This document shows, in pieces, positions 34,232 to 43,930 of a stretch of 64,000 nt of DNA (positions are counted from its first letter, which is position 1; every line of letters starts with the position of its first letter). The position numbers and the translations under genes were made by a program. Origin of the DNA: G963668435 sp963668435 (GTDB taxonomy: Bacteria > Latescibacterota > Latescibacteria > Latescibacterales > Latescibacteraceae). The notes below the pieces were generated by a model. That model worked only from the letters and a program-made list of their open reading frames with translations. It had not been told where the DNA came from and did no database searches. The stretch covers positions 186,001-250,000 of the forward strand of contig CAXXSC010000005.1 of NCBI GenBank assembly GCA_963668435.2, given 5' to 3'.

Positions 34232-35326
34232 ATGGCGGACAAAATAAAGGTCGGTATTATCGGTTTCGGGCTCGCGGGAAGGAATATGCATTACAAAGCG
34301 CTGGTCGAGGGGCTTTCGGATCTGGTCGAGGTCGCGGCAATCTGGACACGACGTCCAATCGAACGCGAGGGCGGCGAGGGAGATTTCCCGGTTGCGGATT
34401 CGGTGGCGCTTTACAACGACCTCGACGAGTTCCTCGCGCATCCGGGACTTCAGGCAGTGCATGTCACCACGCCGAGCGGCCTGCACAAGGATTTCATCGT
34501 CGCGGCGGCAGAAGCGGGCATCCATGTCATCTGCGATAAGCCGCTGGAAGTCACCGTGGCAAAAATGGACGAGTCCATCGAGGCATGCAGGAAAAAAGGC
34601 GTGGCACTTTCAGTCAATTTCCAGCAGCGCTTCAACCCGCACGTACAGAAACTGAAAACCGCCATCGAGGAGGGCAAGCTCGGCGACATTGTTACCGGTA
34701 TCATGGAGGCCAAGCTCTACCGTGTGCCCGAATACTACACCGAGTCCTCCTGGCATGGCAAGATCGCGCTCGACGGTGGCGCGGCGACAATGAACCAGGG
34801 CATTCATTACATCGACCTCATCCAGTGGCTCATGGGCAGCACACCGAAAACAGTCGACAAGGGTGTTGCCCAGCGCCTCGTACACACCTATATCGAGGCC
34901 GAGGATTTCGCCTACGGCGAACTGACCATGTCCGACGGCGCCCATCTGGAAATACTCTGCGGCACCTGTTTCCGGCCGGGAATCGATCAGCGTTTTGACA
35001 TCCGCGGAACTGCGGGTTTTGCCACTGTGGTGGATGGTATCGTGACACAGGCGTACTGGGACTGCAAAGACCAGATGGATTATTTCGGACGGGTCGAGAA
35101 GGTGGATTTCCAGGGCGGTTCACCGATCATGGGCCTCGAAAACCACATACGTTATTTCCGGGAGTTCTACGAGGCGATCCAGTCGGAAAGCGACATACCC
35201 ATTCCCGGGGCTGAAGGAAGAGTCGCGTCCGAGATCATCCTCGGCATCTACAAGGCGCAGGAGGACGGCGGCGCTGTCGACTTCCCGATCGCTGCGGATT
35301 ATGTGCCGGAATTGAAGAATATTTAG
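34232..35326 (+). CDS. Gfo/Idh/MocA-family oxidoreductase
   Basis: The ATG at 34232 gives 364 residues. The Rossmann motif is VGIIGFGLAGRNMH, the conserved CDKPLEVT follows at about residue 95, and NFQQRFNPH and GGAATMNQGIHYIDLIQWLMG carry the catalytic region with the usual His. Such enzymes oxidise or reduce sugars, inositols or their amino derivatives with NAD(P). The cytoplasmic enzyme sits divergent from the symporter, suggesting that it acts on the imported compound. A strong terminator ends the unit. Confidence 0.9.
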   Translation: MADKIKVGIIGFGLAGRNMHYKALVEGLSDLVEVAAIWTRRPIEREGGEGDFPVADSVALYNDLDEFLAHPGLQAVHVTTPSGLHKDFIVAAAEAGIHVICDKPLEVTVAKMDESIEACRKKGVALSVNFQQRFNPHVQKLKTAIEEGKLGDIVTGIMEAKLYRVPEYYTESSWHGKIALDGGAATMNQGIHYIDLIQWLMGSTPKTVDKGVAQRLVHTYIEAEDFAYGELTMSDGAHLEILCGTCFRPGIDQRFDIRGTAGFATVVDGIVTQAYWDCKDQMDYFGRVEKVDFQGGSPIMGLENHIRYFREFYEAIQSESDIPIPGAEGRVASEIILGIYKAQEDGGAVDFPIAADYVPELKNI

Positions 35327-35329
35327 GAA

Positions 35330-35363
35330 AAATAGAACACAGATCACACGGATTGGACAGATT
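35330..35363 (+). repeat. Intergenic repeat, GAACACAGAT/ACACGGATT type
   Basis: AATAGAACACAGATCACACG followed by GATTGGACAGATT resembles AATAGAACACGGATGACACA plus GATTATCGGGGATT at 43615-43648. The copy lies between the stop codon and the terminator. Confidence 0.55.
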
Positions 35364-35367
35364 GAAG

Positions 35368-35404
35368 ACTGGCCATGGTTATTCATACTCATGGCCAGTT
35401 TTTT
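35368..35404 (+). terminator. Terminator after the Gfo/Idh/MocA gene
   Basis: A perfect 10-bp stem (ACTGGCCATG with CATGGCCAGT) closes a 12-nt loop and is followed by six T. Confidence 0.93.
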
Positions 35405-35439
35405 ATCCAGAAAATCCTGTTATTCCGTCTAATTCTTTC

Positions 35440-35535
35440 CCTTTTTTCGTTCTTTTCTCCGCGTCTTTGCGCCTCTGCGGTATTCTTCTGTCTTTTATCT
35501 TTTTCTCTGATCCGTGAATCCTGTCTCCTGCCCTT
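35440..35535. repeat. Intergenic repeat, GCGTCTTTGCG type
   Basis: CTCCGCGTCTTTGCGCCTCT (from 35457) is followed by CTGATCCGTGAATCCTGTCTCCTG. Similar units occur at 43663, 43861, 43903, 52372 and 53720. Confidence 0.6.
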
Positions 35536-35536
35536 T

Positions 35537-36688
35537 TCAGACCCGCTCGGTCCAGTGACCGGTGATTACGGTGGGCAGGGAGTGGTTCTCGACATCGTCG
35601 ATATCGACCCACTCACCACCGTTCATCGCCGACTTGTGCGCGGCAAGCAGTGTCGCCAGTTTGTGGAGAATGTCATCCGGCGTTTCGGGCGATTCGTTTG
35701 CCCTGAAAATATCCGCCATCTTCAAAAGGAACGGTATCCGCCAGTGATCATCGCCAACATGCGCGGGAATGTCATTGTGCGCCGGAACGACACCCTCGAC
35801 TACATCGCCGCCCATGTGATAACCGCGGAACCACCAGTCGTTCTCACAATGCTCGCGCATGAGCAGCGTGCCGCGAAGGGGATAGTCCGCACCGCCGCGC
35901 GGCCCGTACTCGAGCTCGATCAGGATCGGCGGCAAATGCGAGGGATCGAGCCCCGCGGAACCATCCCAGCCTGACAGCCTGACACGCCTGACTCCCGGCC
36001 CGACAATGTAATAGATATACTCGAGCGCATGGGGCACATAGCGGCTGAAACTGGCCGTGAGCCCGTCGGCATGGAAAGCGAAAAGCTTGTCACGGTCGAC
36101 CGCCGCCGCCGTCTTACGTGCCTCGAACACCCACGGTGTCAGCGAGCCGGTGAATACAGCCGCGCCCGTTTTTGCGGCATCAGCGAGAATTTTACGCCCG
36201 TCATTCATAGTCGGCGCATAGGGCCTGTTCACGAACACCGGCATCCCCTCGGCAAGGAACGGCTCGGCAAGCTCCGCCGCGCGATCGAAATCCATGATCA
36301 TGGCAGCGTCGATCTTGCCGATCATCTCGCGGTAGTCGGCGACCTGCACAGCATCCGACCCTTTCGCGATATACTCCGCCGAACGTGCGGCCAGCGATTT
36401 CTGCGCGGCGCCACTTTCCCAGAGTTTGCCCGCATAATTTTTCGAGTAATCATCACCCCATACATGGGTCGCCTGCATGGTGGTCTGGAATTTCCGCTTG
36501 CCGTCCATACCGAGCATGACCTTGCCGTAGCTGACGCAGTGTGAATAGGGACCGCAGCCAACAATTCCGACCTTGAGGAGCTCTTTGTCTCGAAGGTTCT
36601 TTTTCTGGGCCTTAGCGATACCTCCGCTGTTGACCGCAGCGAATGCGGCACCGGAGGCGGCAAGCATTGAACGGCGTGAAATAGGCAT
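35537..36688 (-). CDS. Tat-exported Gfo/Idh/MocA-like protein
   Basis: The 383-residue protein begins with a twin-arginine signal (SRRSMLAASGAAFAAV). The Rossmann start is VGIVGCGPYS at about residue 41. The usual EKP motif is replaced by VNRPYAPT, so the standard catalytic lysine of the family is not in its normal context. Folding before export fits a protein that carries a tightly bound nucleotide. It is divergent from the large heparinase-like gene and may act with it on sugars outside the cytoplasm. It could be a non-enzymatic binding relative. Confidence 0.8.
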   Translation of the reverse strand: MPISRRSMLAASGAAFAAVNSGGIAKAQKKNLRDKELLKVGIVGCGPYSHCVSYGKVMLGMDGKRKFQTTMQATHVWGDDYSKNYAGKLWESGAAQKSLAARSAEYIAKGSDAVQVADYREMIGKIDAAMIMDFDRAAELAEPFLAEGMPVFVNRPYAPTMNDGRKILADAAKTGAAVFTGSLTPWVFEARKTAAAVDRDKLFAFHADGLTASFSRYVPHALEYIYYIVGPGVRRVRLSGWDGSAGLDPSHLPPILIELEYGPRGGADYPLRGTLLMREHCENDWWFRGYHMGGDVVEGVVPAHNDIPAHVGDDHWRIPFLLKMADIFRANESPETPDDILHKLATLLAAHKSAMNGGEWVDIDDVENHSLPTVITGHWTERV

Positions 36689-36740
36689 TTCCTCTTCTCC
36701 TTATCGCGGGATTGGCAATCGAGTGTTTCAAGCAATATAA

Positions 36741-36769
36741 TTGACAACGCCGAAAATCAAACACATAAT
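36741..36769 (+). promoter_or_regulatory. Promoter of the heparinase-like gene
   Basis: TTGACA (36741-36746), 17 bases, CATAAT (36764-36769); the ATG at 36809 has GGAG nine bases upstream. Confidence 0.72.
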
Positions 36770-36808
36770 ACGATATACAACATCCGAACCACTATCCCGG
36801 AGACACTC

Positions 36809-39622
36809 ATGCGAAACCTGTTGCGTTTTCTGTTATGCCTTTCCCTGTTCGGCACGCTTTCTCTAAAGGGTGCGTTCCTTTCAGCCGAGCCCCGCACGCT
36901 CTACAAACCTGCCAATATCGCAACCGCGAAAGAAAACATCGAACTTTATACATGGGCACGCGATATACTCGACAACTGGAAAAAGAACGCCGAATACGCC
37001 ATGTCGAAAGACCGCGCTTTTTTCGAGATGATGCTGGAGCCGCTGACACCGTGGCCGTTTTACGGCCAGAGCTGCCCCGCCTGCGTGGGTAAACAGTCGA
37101 GCATGGGCGAAACCTCGCTCTACAACTGGGATGTGCACGAGCCGGACAAGATTGTCTGCAAATACTGCGGGACAGTCTATCCCAACGCCGACTATCCTGA
37201 AACCGGCACTCTCACCTGCCCTGAAATGGGACAGGTATTCAGCTATTACCGCACGGAGGAGGAACGGGTGCACCCGGATGATCTCTCCGGTAAATACGCT
37301 TTCCGCTGGGCCTCATGGCCGGTGCATACCAGTTTCAGTGGCGTAATCCGCGCTAAAAAGGCCGGATGGTGTGTCGCACAGATTCTCCCGCTTGCCAAGC
37401 TCTACGCACTCACAGGCGACATCCACTACGCCGAGCAAGCCGCAATGATCATGGATATTGTCGCCGACCGCTACCCGAACTGGCTCTACCACTCCTACAA
37501 CGGCACATTCGCCGACTGCCCGCCGGGAGAGGCCGCCGCTGAAATAGGCAGAAATCCCCGCGCAGGGAAATTCCCCATCGAGACAATCGTGACCGCATTC
37601 CCAGGCCTTCATACACGTGACGGCTACGCGACACTCAACAACGGCTTCTGGGGTGCGGGAAGGTTCGGTTGCTCCGGTTCGGACGGCGGCATGATCCTCA
37701 ACATGGCGGTGGCGTGGGACCTCATTCACGAGGCACGGCGCTCCGACGGCAGCCCGGTGATAAGCGGCGACATGAAAACACGCATCGTCAACGACCTCCT
37801 CATCGCAGGCGCGGATGACAGCGAGAACTGGGCGGAAATCAACAACAAGTGCGGTCCGGGGCGGGCCATGAGCGCCGCGATCGGCATCCTTTTCGACAGG
37901 CCGGCAAGTGTCAGGCGGGCAATCGAGGGTTTTGACGCGCTCATGGAGAGGAGTTTCCATTTCGACGGTTTCTGCCGGGAATCCCCCTCTTATTCTGCCA
38001 TGCATCTCAATCTCATGCGCAACATCCCGGAAATCCTGCTCGGCTATTCCGATCCTGCCGGATACACAGAACCGGACGGCTCCCGTATCGACAGTTTCAA
38101 TCCCTTTGTCGAAAAAGACCGCTACCGTCTTGCCTATGAAAGTATGGTGAGGATGCTCGACTTCAACGATCGTTTCCCTGTCATCGGCGACACTCATTTC
38201 GGCTCAGGTATCGATCCGATCTACGCGGAAGTGCTGGTGGCCCATTATGATCACAGTTACGGCACCGCGGCCATGTTGAATTATGCGCTGGGCGCAAGCA
38301 GCTCAGAAAAAGGCAGTGAGTACGCGCTCTGGCACAGACCGCGAATCGAGGCCAACGCCGATGAATACGGTAAGAAATTCGAGTCAGAGTGGTTTCCCGG
38401 CTGGCATGTGAGTGTCATGCGCGGCGAAGGGTTCACCGGCATGACCTCGCTCTATTTCAACGGTTATACCCACGGCGGGCACCGTCATTACGACACGCTC
38501 GGGATCAGCTACTCGGCGCTGGGGCATGAACTGGCCTCCGACCGCGGCTATATCTGGGACGATCCCCGAAACGCCTGGACAAAAAGCACACTGGCACATA
38601 ACATCGTTACTGTGGACGGCGGCAACCAGAACGCTGAGAACTGCCATTCGAAACTCGGACTTTTCGGCTCTTCGCTTATCGCCGAGGTCACCGAGGCCAG
38701 CGCCAACGCCTACGAACAATGCAGTCTCTACAAGCGGACTACGGCGCTCCTGAGCATGGTTCACAGCACGTCATGCGCACTCGATATTTTCCGTGTCCGG
38801 GGCGGCAAAAACCACATCTACTCTCTCAACTGCAACGGCAATCTCAGCGGGACATCCGGTCTGGAACTGCATCATTCCGGCCGCTCGATCAAGTGGCTCG
38901 AAAACATTCAGGCGGCGACACCGGAAGGCACATTCTCGACCACCTGGGAACATGGCGGCATGTATTTCCAGATGATCATGGTGAATCCGGTCGATACGCT
39001 CATGATTGCCGATGCTCCCGGCTGGCGCAACAACCGCGGCGAGGCCCTGAACGCTCCACCGATCCAGCAGGTACTTGCCGAGCGCAGCGACCCGGAGGGC
39101 TACAGCGATTTCGTCACCCTGCTCGTACCATATAAAAAAAAACGCGGCACAACGCCGGTCACTGAAATCAACACGCTTCTGTATGAGAAAGGGCCGGGAA
39201 ATATCGCGCTAGAGATCGTTCACAATGAAGGCAGGAACTATGTGTTCTCGTTCGAGGACAGTAAAGAGCGCAGTTTCGGGCCGCTCACTGCCGCGGGACG
39301 GTTCGGATACGCCATGTTCGACACGTCGGGCAAGCTGACCGGCGCATACCTTCTTGAAGGCACCGAACTGACAGCCGGCGGCGAAGGCATCACACTCGAT
39401 CAGGCGAACTATTCTTTCAAGGTATCATCTGTAGAGGGCAGGACATTCACGCTCTCCGATCCCATTCCCGCCGGACTCGATATCCGGGGCAAAACGGTTA
39501 TCGCTGGCGAGACCGGTTATGCTGTCATGTCAAGCACCCGCAATTCAATCACGGTGCGTAACTATCCCGCTATCATGTGTGACAGCGTGACAGTGTTGGA
39601 CGAAGGGACGTATATAAAGTGA
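36809..39622 (+). CDS. Large secreted heparinase II/III-like protein with zinc-ribbon insert
   Basis: The 937-residue protein has a signal peptide (cleavage near residue 26). Near residues 89-120 there are two CxxC pairs (CPAC at 89-92 and CKYC at 117-120), a zinc-ribbon-like insertion. A helical toroid follows (about 130-480), then a beta-rich half with FNGYTHGGHRHYDTLG and LAHNIVTVDGGN, the heparinase II/III signature. The C-terminal 250 residues are beta sandwich-like. It is probably a periplasmic polysaccharide lyase of unknown substrate. The zinc-ribbon form is distinct from the shorter relative at 12647. It is convergent with the 1236-residue gene. Confidence 0.8.
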   Translation: MRNLLRFLLCLSLFGTLSLKGAFLSAEPRTLYKPANIATAKENIELYTWARDILDNWKKNAEYAMSKDRAFFEMMLEPLTPWPFYGQSCPACVGKQSSMGETSLYNWDVHEPDKIVCKYCGTVYPNADYPETGTLTCPEMGQVFSYYRTEEERVHPDDLSGKYAFRWASWPVHTSFSGVIRAKKAGWCVAQILPLAKLYALTGDIHYAEQAAMIMDIVADRYPNWLYHSYNGTFADCPPGEAAAEIGRNPRAGKFPIETIVTAFPGLHTRDGYATLNNGFWGAGRFGCSGSDGGMILNMAVAWDLIHEARRSDGSPVISGDMKTRIVNDLLIAGADDSENWAEINNKCGPGRAMSAAIGILFDRPASVRRAIEGFDALMERSFHFDGFCRESPSYSAMHLNLMRNIPEILLGYSDPAGYTEPDGSRIDSFNPFVEKDRYRLAYESMVRMLDFNDRFPVIGDTHFGSGIDPIYAEVLVAHYDHSYGTAAMLNYALGASSSEKGSEYALWHRPRIEANADEYGKKFESEWFPGWHVSVMRGEGFTGMTSLYFNGYTHGGHRHYDTLGISYSALGHELASDRGYIWDDPRNAWTKSTLAHNIVTVDGGNQNAENCHSKLGLFGSSLIAEVTEASANAYEQCSLYKRTTALLSMVHSTSCALDIFRVRGGKNHIYSLNCNGNLSGTSGLELHHSGRSIKWLENIQAATPEGTFSTTWEHGGMYFQMIMVNPVDTLMIADAPGWRNNRGEALNAPPIQQVLAERSDPEGYSDFVTLLVPYKKKRGTTPVTEINTLLYEKGPGNIALEIVHNEGRNYVFSFEDSKERSFGPLTAAGRFGYAMFDTSGKLTGAYLLEGTELTAGGEGITLDQANYSFKVSSVEGRTFTLSDPIPAGLDIRGKTVIAGETGYAVMSSTRNSITVRNYPAIMCDSVTVLDEGTYIK

Positions 39623-39645
39623 AGGGATCAGGGGTCAGGCAGGGG
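39621..39645. repeat. Low-complexity GATCAGGGGTCAGG repeat
   Basis: It begins at the stop codon of the heparinase-like gene and is the reverse orientation of the CTGATCCCTGA type at 30340. Confidence 0.45.
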
Positions 39646-39708
39646 CAAACATCTCGATATGATAGACCGGTATAGGCGGCTCCAGAATCATGGGCTCAAC
39701 CGGTTAAT

Positions 39709-39750
39709 AAAAAGCAGGCCGCATCCATACCGGATACAGCCTGCTTTTTT
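39709..39750. terminator. Bidirectional terminator between convergent genes
   Basis: AAAAAGCAGGC (39709-39719) pairs with GCCTGCTTTTT (39739-39749), with an inner ATCC/GGAT helix. T-runs are present on both strands. Confidence 0.9.
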
Positions 39751-39770
39751 ATTCGCATAAATACTGAATT

Positions 39771-42700
39771 TTATTTTTCAGCCGCCGACAGTTTCACACT
39801 GTTGTTTGCTCGCGTATTTTCATCAATGGTCTTTTCGGGATCGATGACCACCGATACGGTCGCGGGATCGACACCGCGCGGAACTTTCAGGCTGATCTTC
39901 TTCGTTTTCGGTTTGAGATCGAGCGGTGCTTCCAGCGGAGCCACAGTGGTGGAGGCCAGTACCGCGCCGTCATCAGCAACCAGGCAGACCGGTGTTTTCA
40001 CGCTTGTCAGTATACCGAGATTATGCACGGTCACCGATACGCTGCGTCCCTTGACCGCGATATCCTCGGGGCCTATACCCAGTTCCTGACGCTCCCAGTA
40101 GGGTTTGCCCGGTGTTTTCAGGGTCAGCTGGATAACCGTGGTTTTACGTGCCGGGAAATCGACCTCGATCTCGTCGGTACGGCCGTATTCCTGTGTCCTA
40201 ACCGTGATATCGGTATCGGGAATGTCATCGCCATTGGTATCGACGCCCTGCTTGATCTCCCAGATGCCGGGATCGAGCTGACGGCCGACAATTGCCGCGC
40301 CGACAGTATCATTTTCCACATTGAAAGCCACGATCTTGACCGATTTGCGTGTCGAGTTGGGAACGAGCAATGCAACGCTTTCGCCATCGAACGGCGCGTC
40401 GAATTTCCAGCTGACAGCATTCTCCGGATACTGGCTGCTGCGCCTGACAGGACGTCCGCCCAGACGGTCAGCCTCTATGCTGCCGTAATCGAGATAGGGA
40501 CCGTCATCCCAGGGGAAACCGTCGGTGGCAATATACCAGCGCTCGTTATTGAACTGGATAGTCCTTGCGTAGGATGCCGCGAGCCTGTCCTTGTCAACAT
40601 AAGGATGGTTCACAGTGTCGGAAACGCCGCCCAGCGACTTGAACTGTTCCTCGCCGGTCCAGTTATAAAGCGCCTTGAACACCTGGCGGGAACGGCCTGT
40701 CCCGAAAGTACGGGCTTCATCGGTCAGGAAATTGATCTCGTTCGGGAGAAGCAGCCTGCCTCTATCGTCTTTCTGCCCGTGAGCCATCAGGCCCTCGGCA
40801 TATTCCCTCATAATCTGCATCACCTGGGGATTGCCGTTAAAATCCACAAAATTCAGGCCCGGATAGAGCACAGTCGAGGTGTGACGCGAAGACCAGCACC
40901 AGGGCTCCTCGGTGGCAAAATAGGTCGAGCTGTAGAAACTGCTGATGATATGACGGTGCCCGGCCTTGTTGATCTTGAAGAAATCGGGATAACGGGCAGA
41001 GGTTTCCATCATGCGCTCGACTGTCTCGGGATCGCCGTAGACGAGGGTCATGAGTTCTGACTGGACATTGGTACCTTCCTCGGACACATGGAGGGCATCG
41101 GTGACAATCGTATTGAGGCCGTTGGTAAACATGCCGTTCTCATAGTAGGAATCGATGAAACGGCGCATGGATTCGGTGATCCTTTCAGGCATTACACCCA
41201 TGAGCGCCAGCGAGGGAATACAGTTGGCAAAATCGCCGTCGTCAGAGAGGCCGCCGCCGAACTCGCCGTTCTCGATCTGGCGGTTATCGAACCACCAGTC
41301 AAGATAGCGGTGCCACTGTTTGACGATCTCGAGCTGACGGAATGCCCAGAGAGGTGTGCCCGCGGGAGCTTCCGGCTGCTGGAACGGAAGGGCGTACTGG
41401 TAATCGTGCATACGTTTCCAGTAGTAACGGCCGGGATCGTGGTCGGGCTCAACCTTGAAGAGGTCAAGCATGTCGCGGGTGAAACGTTTCAGGTGATCCT
41501 GTTTCATGCGTTTCGGGAATGTCTCTGATAGGTCACCTGCGAAAAGATCACGAACCTGGGTGATACGATCGATGGTGTGTTCGGGTTTCGACTCGTTGTA
41601 ATCCTTGAAAACGAGACGGATTCCGGCGCCCTCGAGATCATCGGGACCGAAATCAGCCGCGGCCGACGAGAAGACAATATAAAGGCTGTAACCGTCGGGC
41701 AGCACACGGTCGCGCATGTCGAAAAATATCGTTTTCGCCTCGCCGGGCTTGACAGCGAAACTGAAATCCATCATGGCGCGGTTGGGCCAGAGCGGATCCT
41801 TGATCGTGATATTCATCGGGCAGTAACCGTCGTGAGTCGCCTCGATATCGAGCGCGGGAAGGTCGATAGCGATACCGTCAAGGCCCGCATACATTCCTTT
41901 CCAGGTGTAGCGGAATCCACCGTAGCCTGTCTCGATCGTTCGTGGGCCCTCATCGGCAAACTGGAATGGTATGATGGCGTTGACAACCGGCATGGGTGAG
42001 GATGGCTGTGCCAGTTTCTCACTTCTCGGCGCACCGCCGGGCAGTGCGATCATCATCGAGCGCTCGTCGGCAGGATAACGGTTGTCGATATACTCCCTGA
42101 GCTCGGTAAGCGAATTGTTTTTCGGCTGGTCGAAATCGGTAAGCGCGTAGGAAAGTGTCCAGATGCCGCCCGGCTCACGCTCAGGACTGACATACATGGC
42201 ATTGAACTCGCCCAGCGGCGTTTCGCGGACATCGTTCACATAATGGATCGTACCGCCTGTGACAGCCTCGTCGAGAACATGGAATGTCCTCTCGCGGCCG
42301 GCTGGACGTTTAAACAACTCGACCGTCTCATGCTCACGGGTTTCCCTGTTGAGATTGTCGTAATATGTCTTGCCATAGGCTGCGCCGCTCATTTCGATAT
42401 AGTTCACCGGCTCGTCAGGAAGGTTCAAACTCAGTTTCTTGCCCGAGGTCGAATAGCAGTACCAGTCGGGCTCGAGGAAATAATCCGTGCGGCCTGGCAG
42501 GCTGGAACGGTTGTAAACATTGGGCCAGACACTTTCACGCATACCGTCCTGCGCCCGCCAGTTCCATTTTTTCTGGTCGCGGATATCCATGATCCCGACT
42601 TTCCGTACAGTCCACGAGGAGGAACCGTCGAGTATTTTCGGCATACTGCCTTCGCTGTCCCAGCCGTTGCGGAACAGCCATTCTTCACTGTAGCGGCTGT

Positions 42701-43481
42701 CGCTCATGCTGCGCCGAGGTGCGGGAGCATTCTGCGGCAGACGGCCCTGTGCGAGCTGTTTGACCTGCTCGGGCGAGAGCATACTGTCATACACGACGAT
42801 CTCGTCGACATCGCCGCCGCGAATATGGCCGCAGCTGTCTGTCGCCGTGCCGGGTGTGGCAAAACGGCCGTAGGGCTTGAGGAACGCGAGGCCGGAATCG
42901 AGCGCCACAACGCTGTCTTTCTGCGCAACCATCTCACCGTTGAAATAGAAACGGATGCCCTCGGCCTCATCCCATGAAAGGGCGAAATGCGACCACTCGT
43001 CGGGCTCCGGGAATTTCGGCGGCGTATAGCTTATGCGGACACGGGCCATGTTGCGGTCGGTTACAAAAGCATCGTAGCCCTGCTCGCCGTTGTAGTCCAC
43101 CCTGAGCCAGGTCATGTCGAGGCTCGACTGGAGCACCGATGAGACATAGAACATCTTGAACGCGGTCTTGCCAACCGGGAAGCTGTTCCTGAAGAAAAAG
43201 GACAGGGTGCCGCGCTGGGTGTAGATATTGCCGGGAGCGGCATAGACAAAGAGCTTGTCGACTCCGCTGGGGGCATGGAACCCCTTGCCGTGGGCGCCGT
43301 CCGGAATGATTTCCATCAGCTTGAGATATGCCGGCTCGGGATCGCCGTTGGCATAATCGGCAGTGTACCCGTCGCCGGGGCCGTCACCCGAGACATGGAA
43401 CAGAAGGCCCGGGATTTCATCTGATGTAGCCGGTATGCTCAGTAAAAACAATGCCGCAATCAGTGTTAAAATAGTTCGCAT
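39771..43481 (-). CDS. Large secreted LamG/CARDB protein, probable glycan-active enzyme
   Basis: The 1236-residue protein has a signal peptide (cleavage near residue 20). Residues about 20-245 look like a LamG/concanavalin-like lectin domain (GTLSFFFRNSF, WSHFALSWDE, IRFYFNGEMV, DEIVVYDSMLS). A long beta-rich region follows. Residues about 700-1050 form a helical region with many Trp, Asp and Gly (WWFDNRQIENGEFGGG, EEPWCWSSRH) that recalls six-hairpin glycosidases. The last 90 residues match a CARDB-like beta domain. I do not recognise a defined enzyme family, and the catalytic residues are unknown. GGAG lies five bases upstream of the ATG. Confidence 0.68.
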   Translation of the reverse strand: MRTILTLIAALFLLSIPATSDEIPGLLFHVSGDGPGDGYTADYANGDPEPAYLKLMEIIPDGAHGKGFHAPSGVDKLFVYAAPGNIYTQRGTLSFFFRNSFPVGKTAFKMFYVSSVLQSSLDMTWLRVDYNGEQGYDAFVTDRNMARVRISYTPPKFPEPDEWSHFALSWDEAEGIRFYFNGEMVAQKDSVVALDSGLAFLKPYGRFATPGTATDSCGHIRGGDVDEIVVYDSMLSPEQVKQLAQGRLPQNAPAPRRSMSDSRYSEEWLFRNGWDSEGSMPKILDGSSSWTVRKVGIMDIRDQKKWNWRAQDGMRESVWPNVYNRSSLPGRTDYFLEPDWYCYSTSGKKLSLNLPDEPVNYIEMSGAAYGKTYYDNLNRETREHETVELFKRPAGRERTFHVLDEAVTGGTIHYVNDVRETPLGEFNAMYVSPEREPGGIWTLSYALTDFDQPKNNSLTELREYIDNRYPADERSMMIALPGGAPRSEKLAQPSSPMPVVNAIIPFQFADEGPRTIETGYGGFRYTWKGMYAGLDGIAIDLPALDIEATHDGYCPMNITIKDPLWPNRAMMDFSFAVKPGEAKTIFFDMRDRVLPDGYSLYIVFSSAAADFGPDDLEGAGIRLVFKDYNESKPEHTIDRITQVRDLFAGDLSETFPKRMKQDHLKRFTRDMLDLFKVEPDHDPGRYYWKRMHDYQYALPFQQPEAPAGTPLWAFRQLEIVKQWHRYLDWWFDNRQIENGEFGGGLSDDGDFANCIPSLALMGVMPERITESMRRFIDSYYENGMFTNGLNTIVTDALHVSEEGTNVQSELMTLVYGDPETVERMMETSARYPDFFKINKAGHRHIISSFYSSTYFATEEPWCWSSRHTSTVLYPGLNFVDFNGNPQVMQIMREYAEGLMAHGQKDDRGRLLLPNEINFLTDEARTFGTGRSRQVFKALYNWTGEEQFKSLGGVSDTVNHPYVDKDRLAASYARTIQFNNERWYIATDGFPWDDGPYLDYGSIEADRLGGRPVRRSSQYPENAVSWKFDAPFDGESVALLVPNSTRKSVKIVAFNVENDTVGAAIVGRQLDPGIWEIKQGVDTNGDDIPDTDITVRTQEYGRTDEIEVDFPARKTTVIQLTLKTPGKPYWERQELGIGPEDIAVKGRSVSVTVHNLGILTSVKTPVCLVADDGAVLASTTVAPLEAPLDLKPKTKKISLKVPRGVDPATVSVVIDPEKTIDENTRANNSVKLSAAEK

Positions 43482-43574
43482 GATAACTCCAGTGTTAGGA
43501 TTGTGTTGATCATTTACACGGCTTAAATGAAAGGAAAGGAGGAATGGAATGCAAGGGGAAAGTTAGTATAAGGA

Positions 43575-43735
43575 AAGGAGCCAGGAGTCAGAAATCAGAT
43601 GTCAGGGGAAACAAATAGAACACGGATGACACAGATTATCGGGGATTAAAAGATAAATGACAAACGCAAAGACGCAAAAGCGTGAAGAAAAAACACCAGC
43701 CACAGAGATCACAGAGAGAAGATTGAATGGAGCGC
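43575..43735 (+). repeat. Compound intergenic repeat, left half
   Basis: Four short motif types occur in tandem: GGAGTCAG, ACACGGAT/ACACAGATT, CGCAAAGACGCAAA (43663-43682) and CACAGAGATCACAGAG (43700-43719). Each type recurs elsewhere between 30 and 54 kb. Confidence 0.65.
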
Positions 43736-43824
43736 TGATGACCATGATACACAAAAAAGCTGACACTGCCCCGCGTTCAGAATAACAGCTGTGCCTATCA
43801 GCAATATCCGTGGCTGTCTTTTAC

Positions 43825-43930
43825 TTAACAGCTTGTCCTCTTGCTCTCTTGATAACTTGTCTCCGTGCTCTCTGTGAGCTCTATGGCTGCATCAGTTTTC
43901 TTCACATCTTTGCGTTGTTTATTTCCTTAA
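43825..43930 (-). repeat. Compound intergenic repeat, right half
   Basis: CTCCGTGCTCTCTGTGAG (43861-43878) and CATCTTTGCGTTG (43904-43916) are the complementary-strand forms of the CACAGAG and CGCAAAGA motifs of the left half. Confidence 0.6.
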
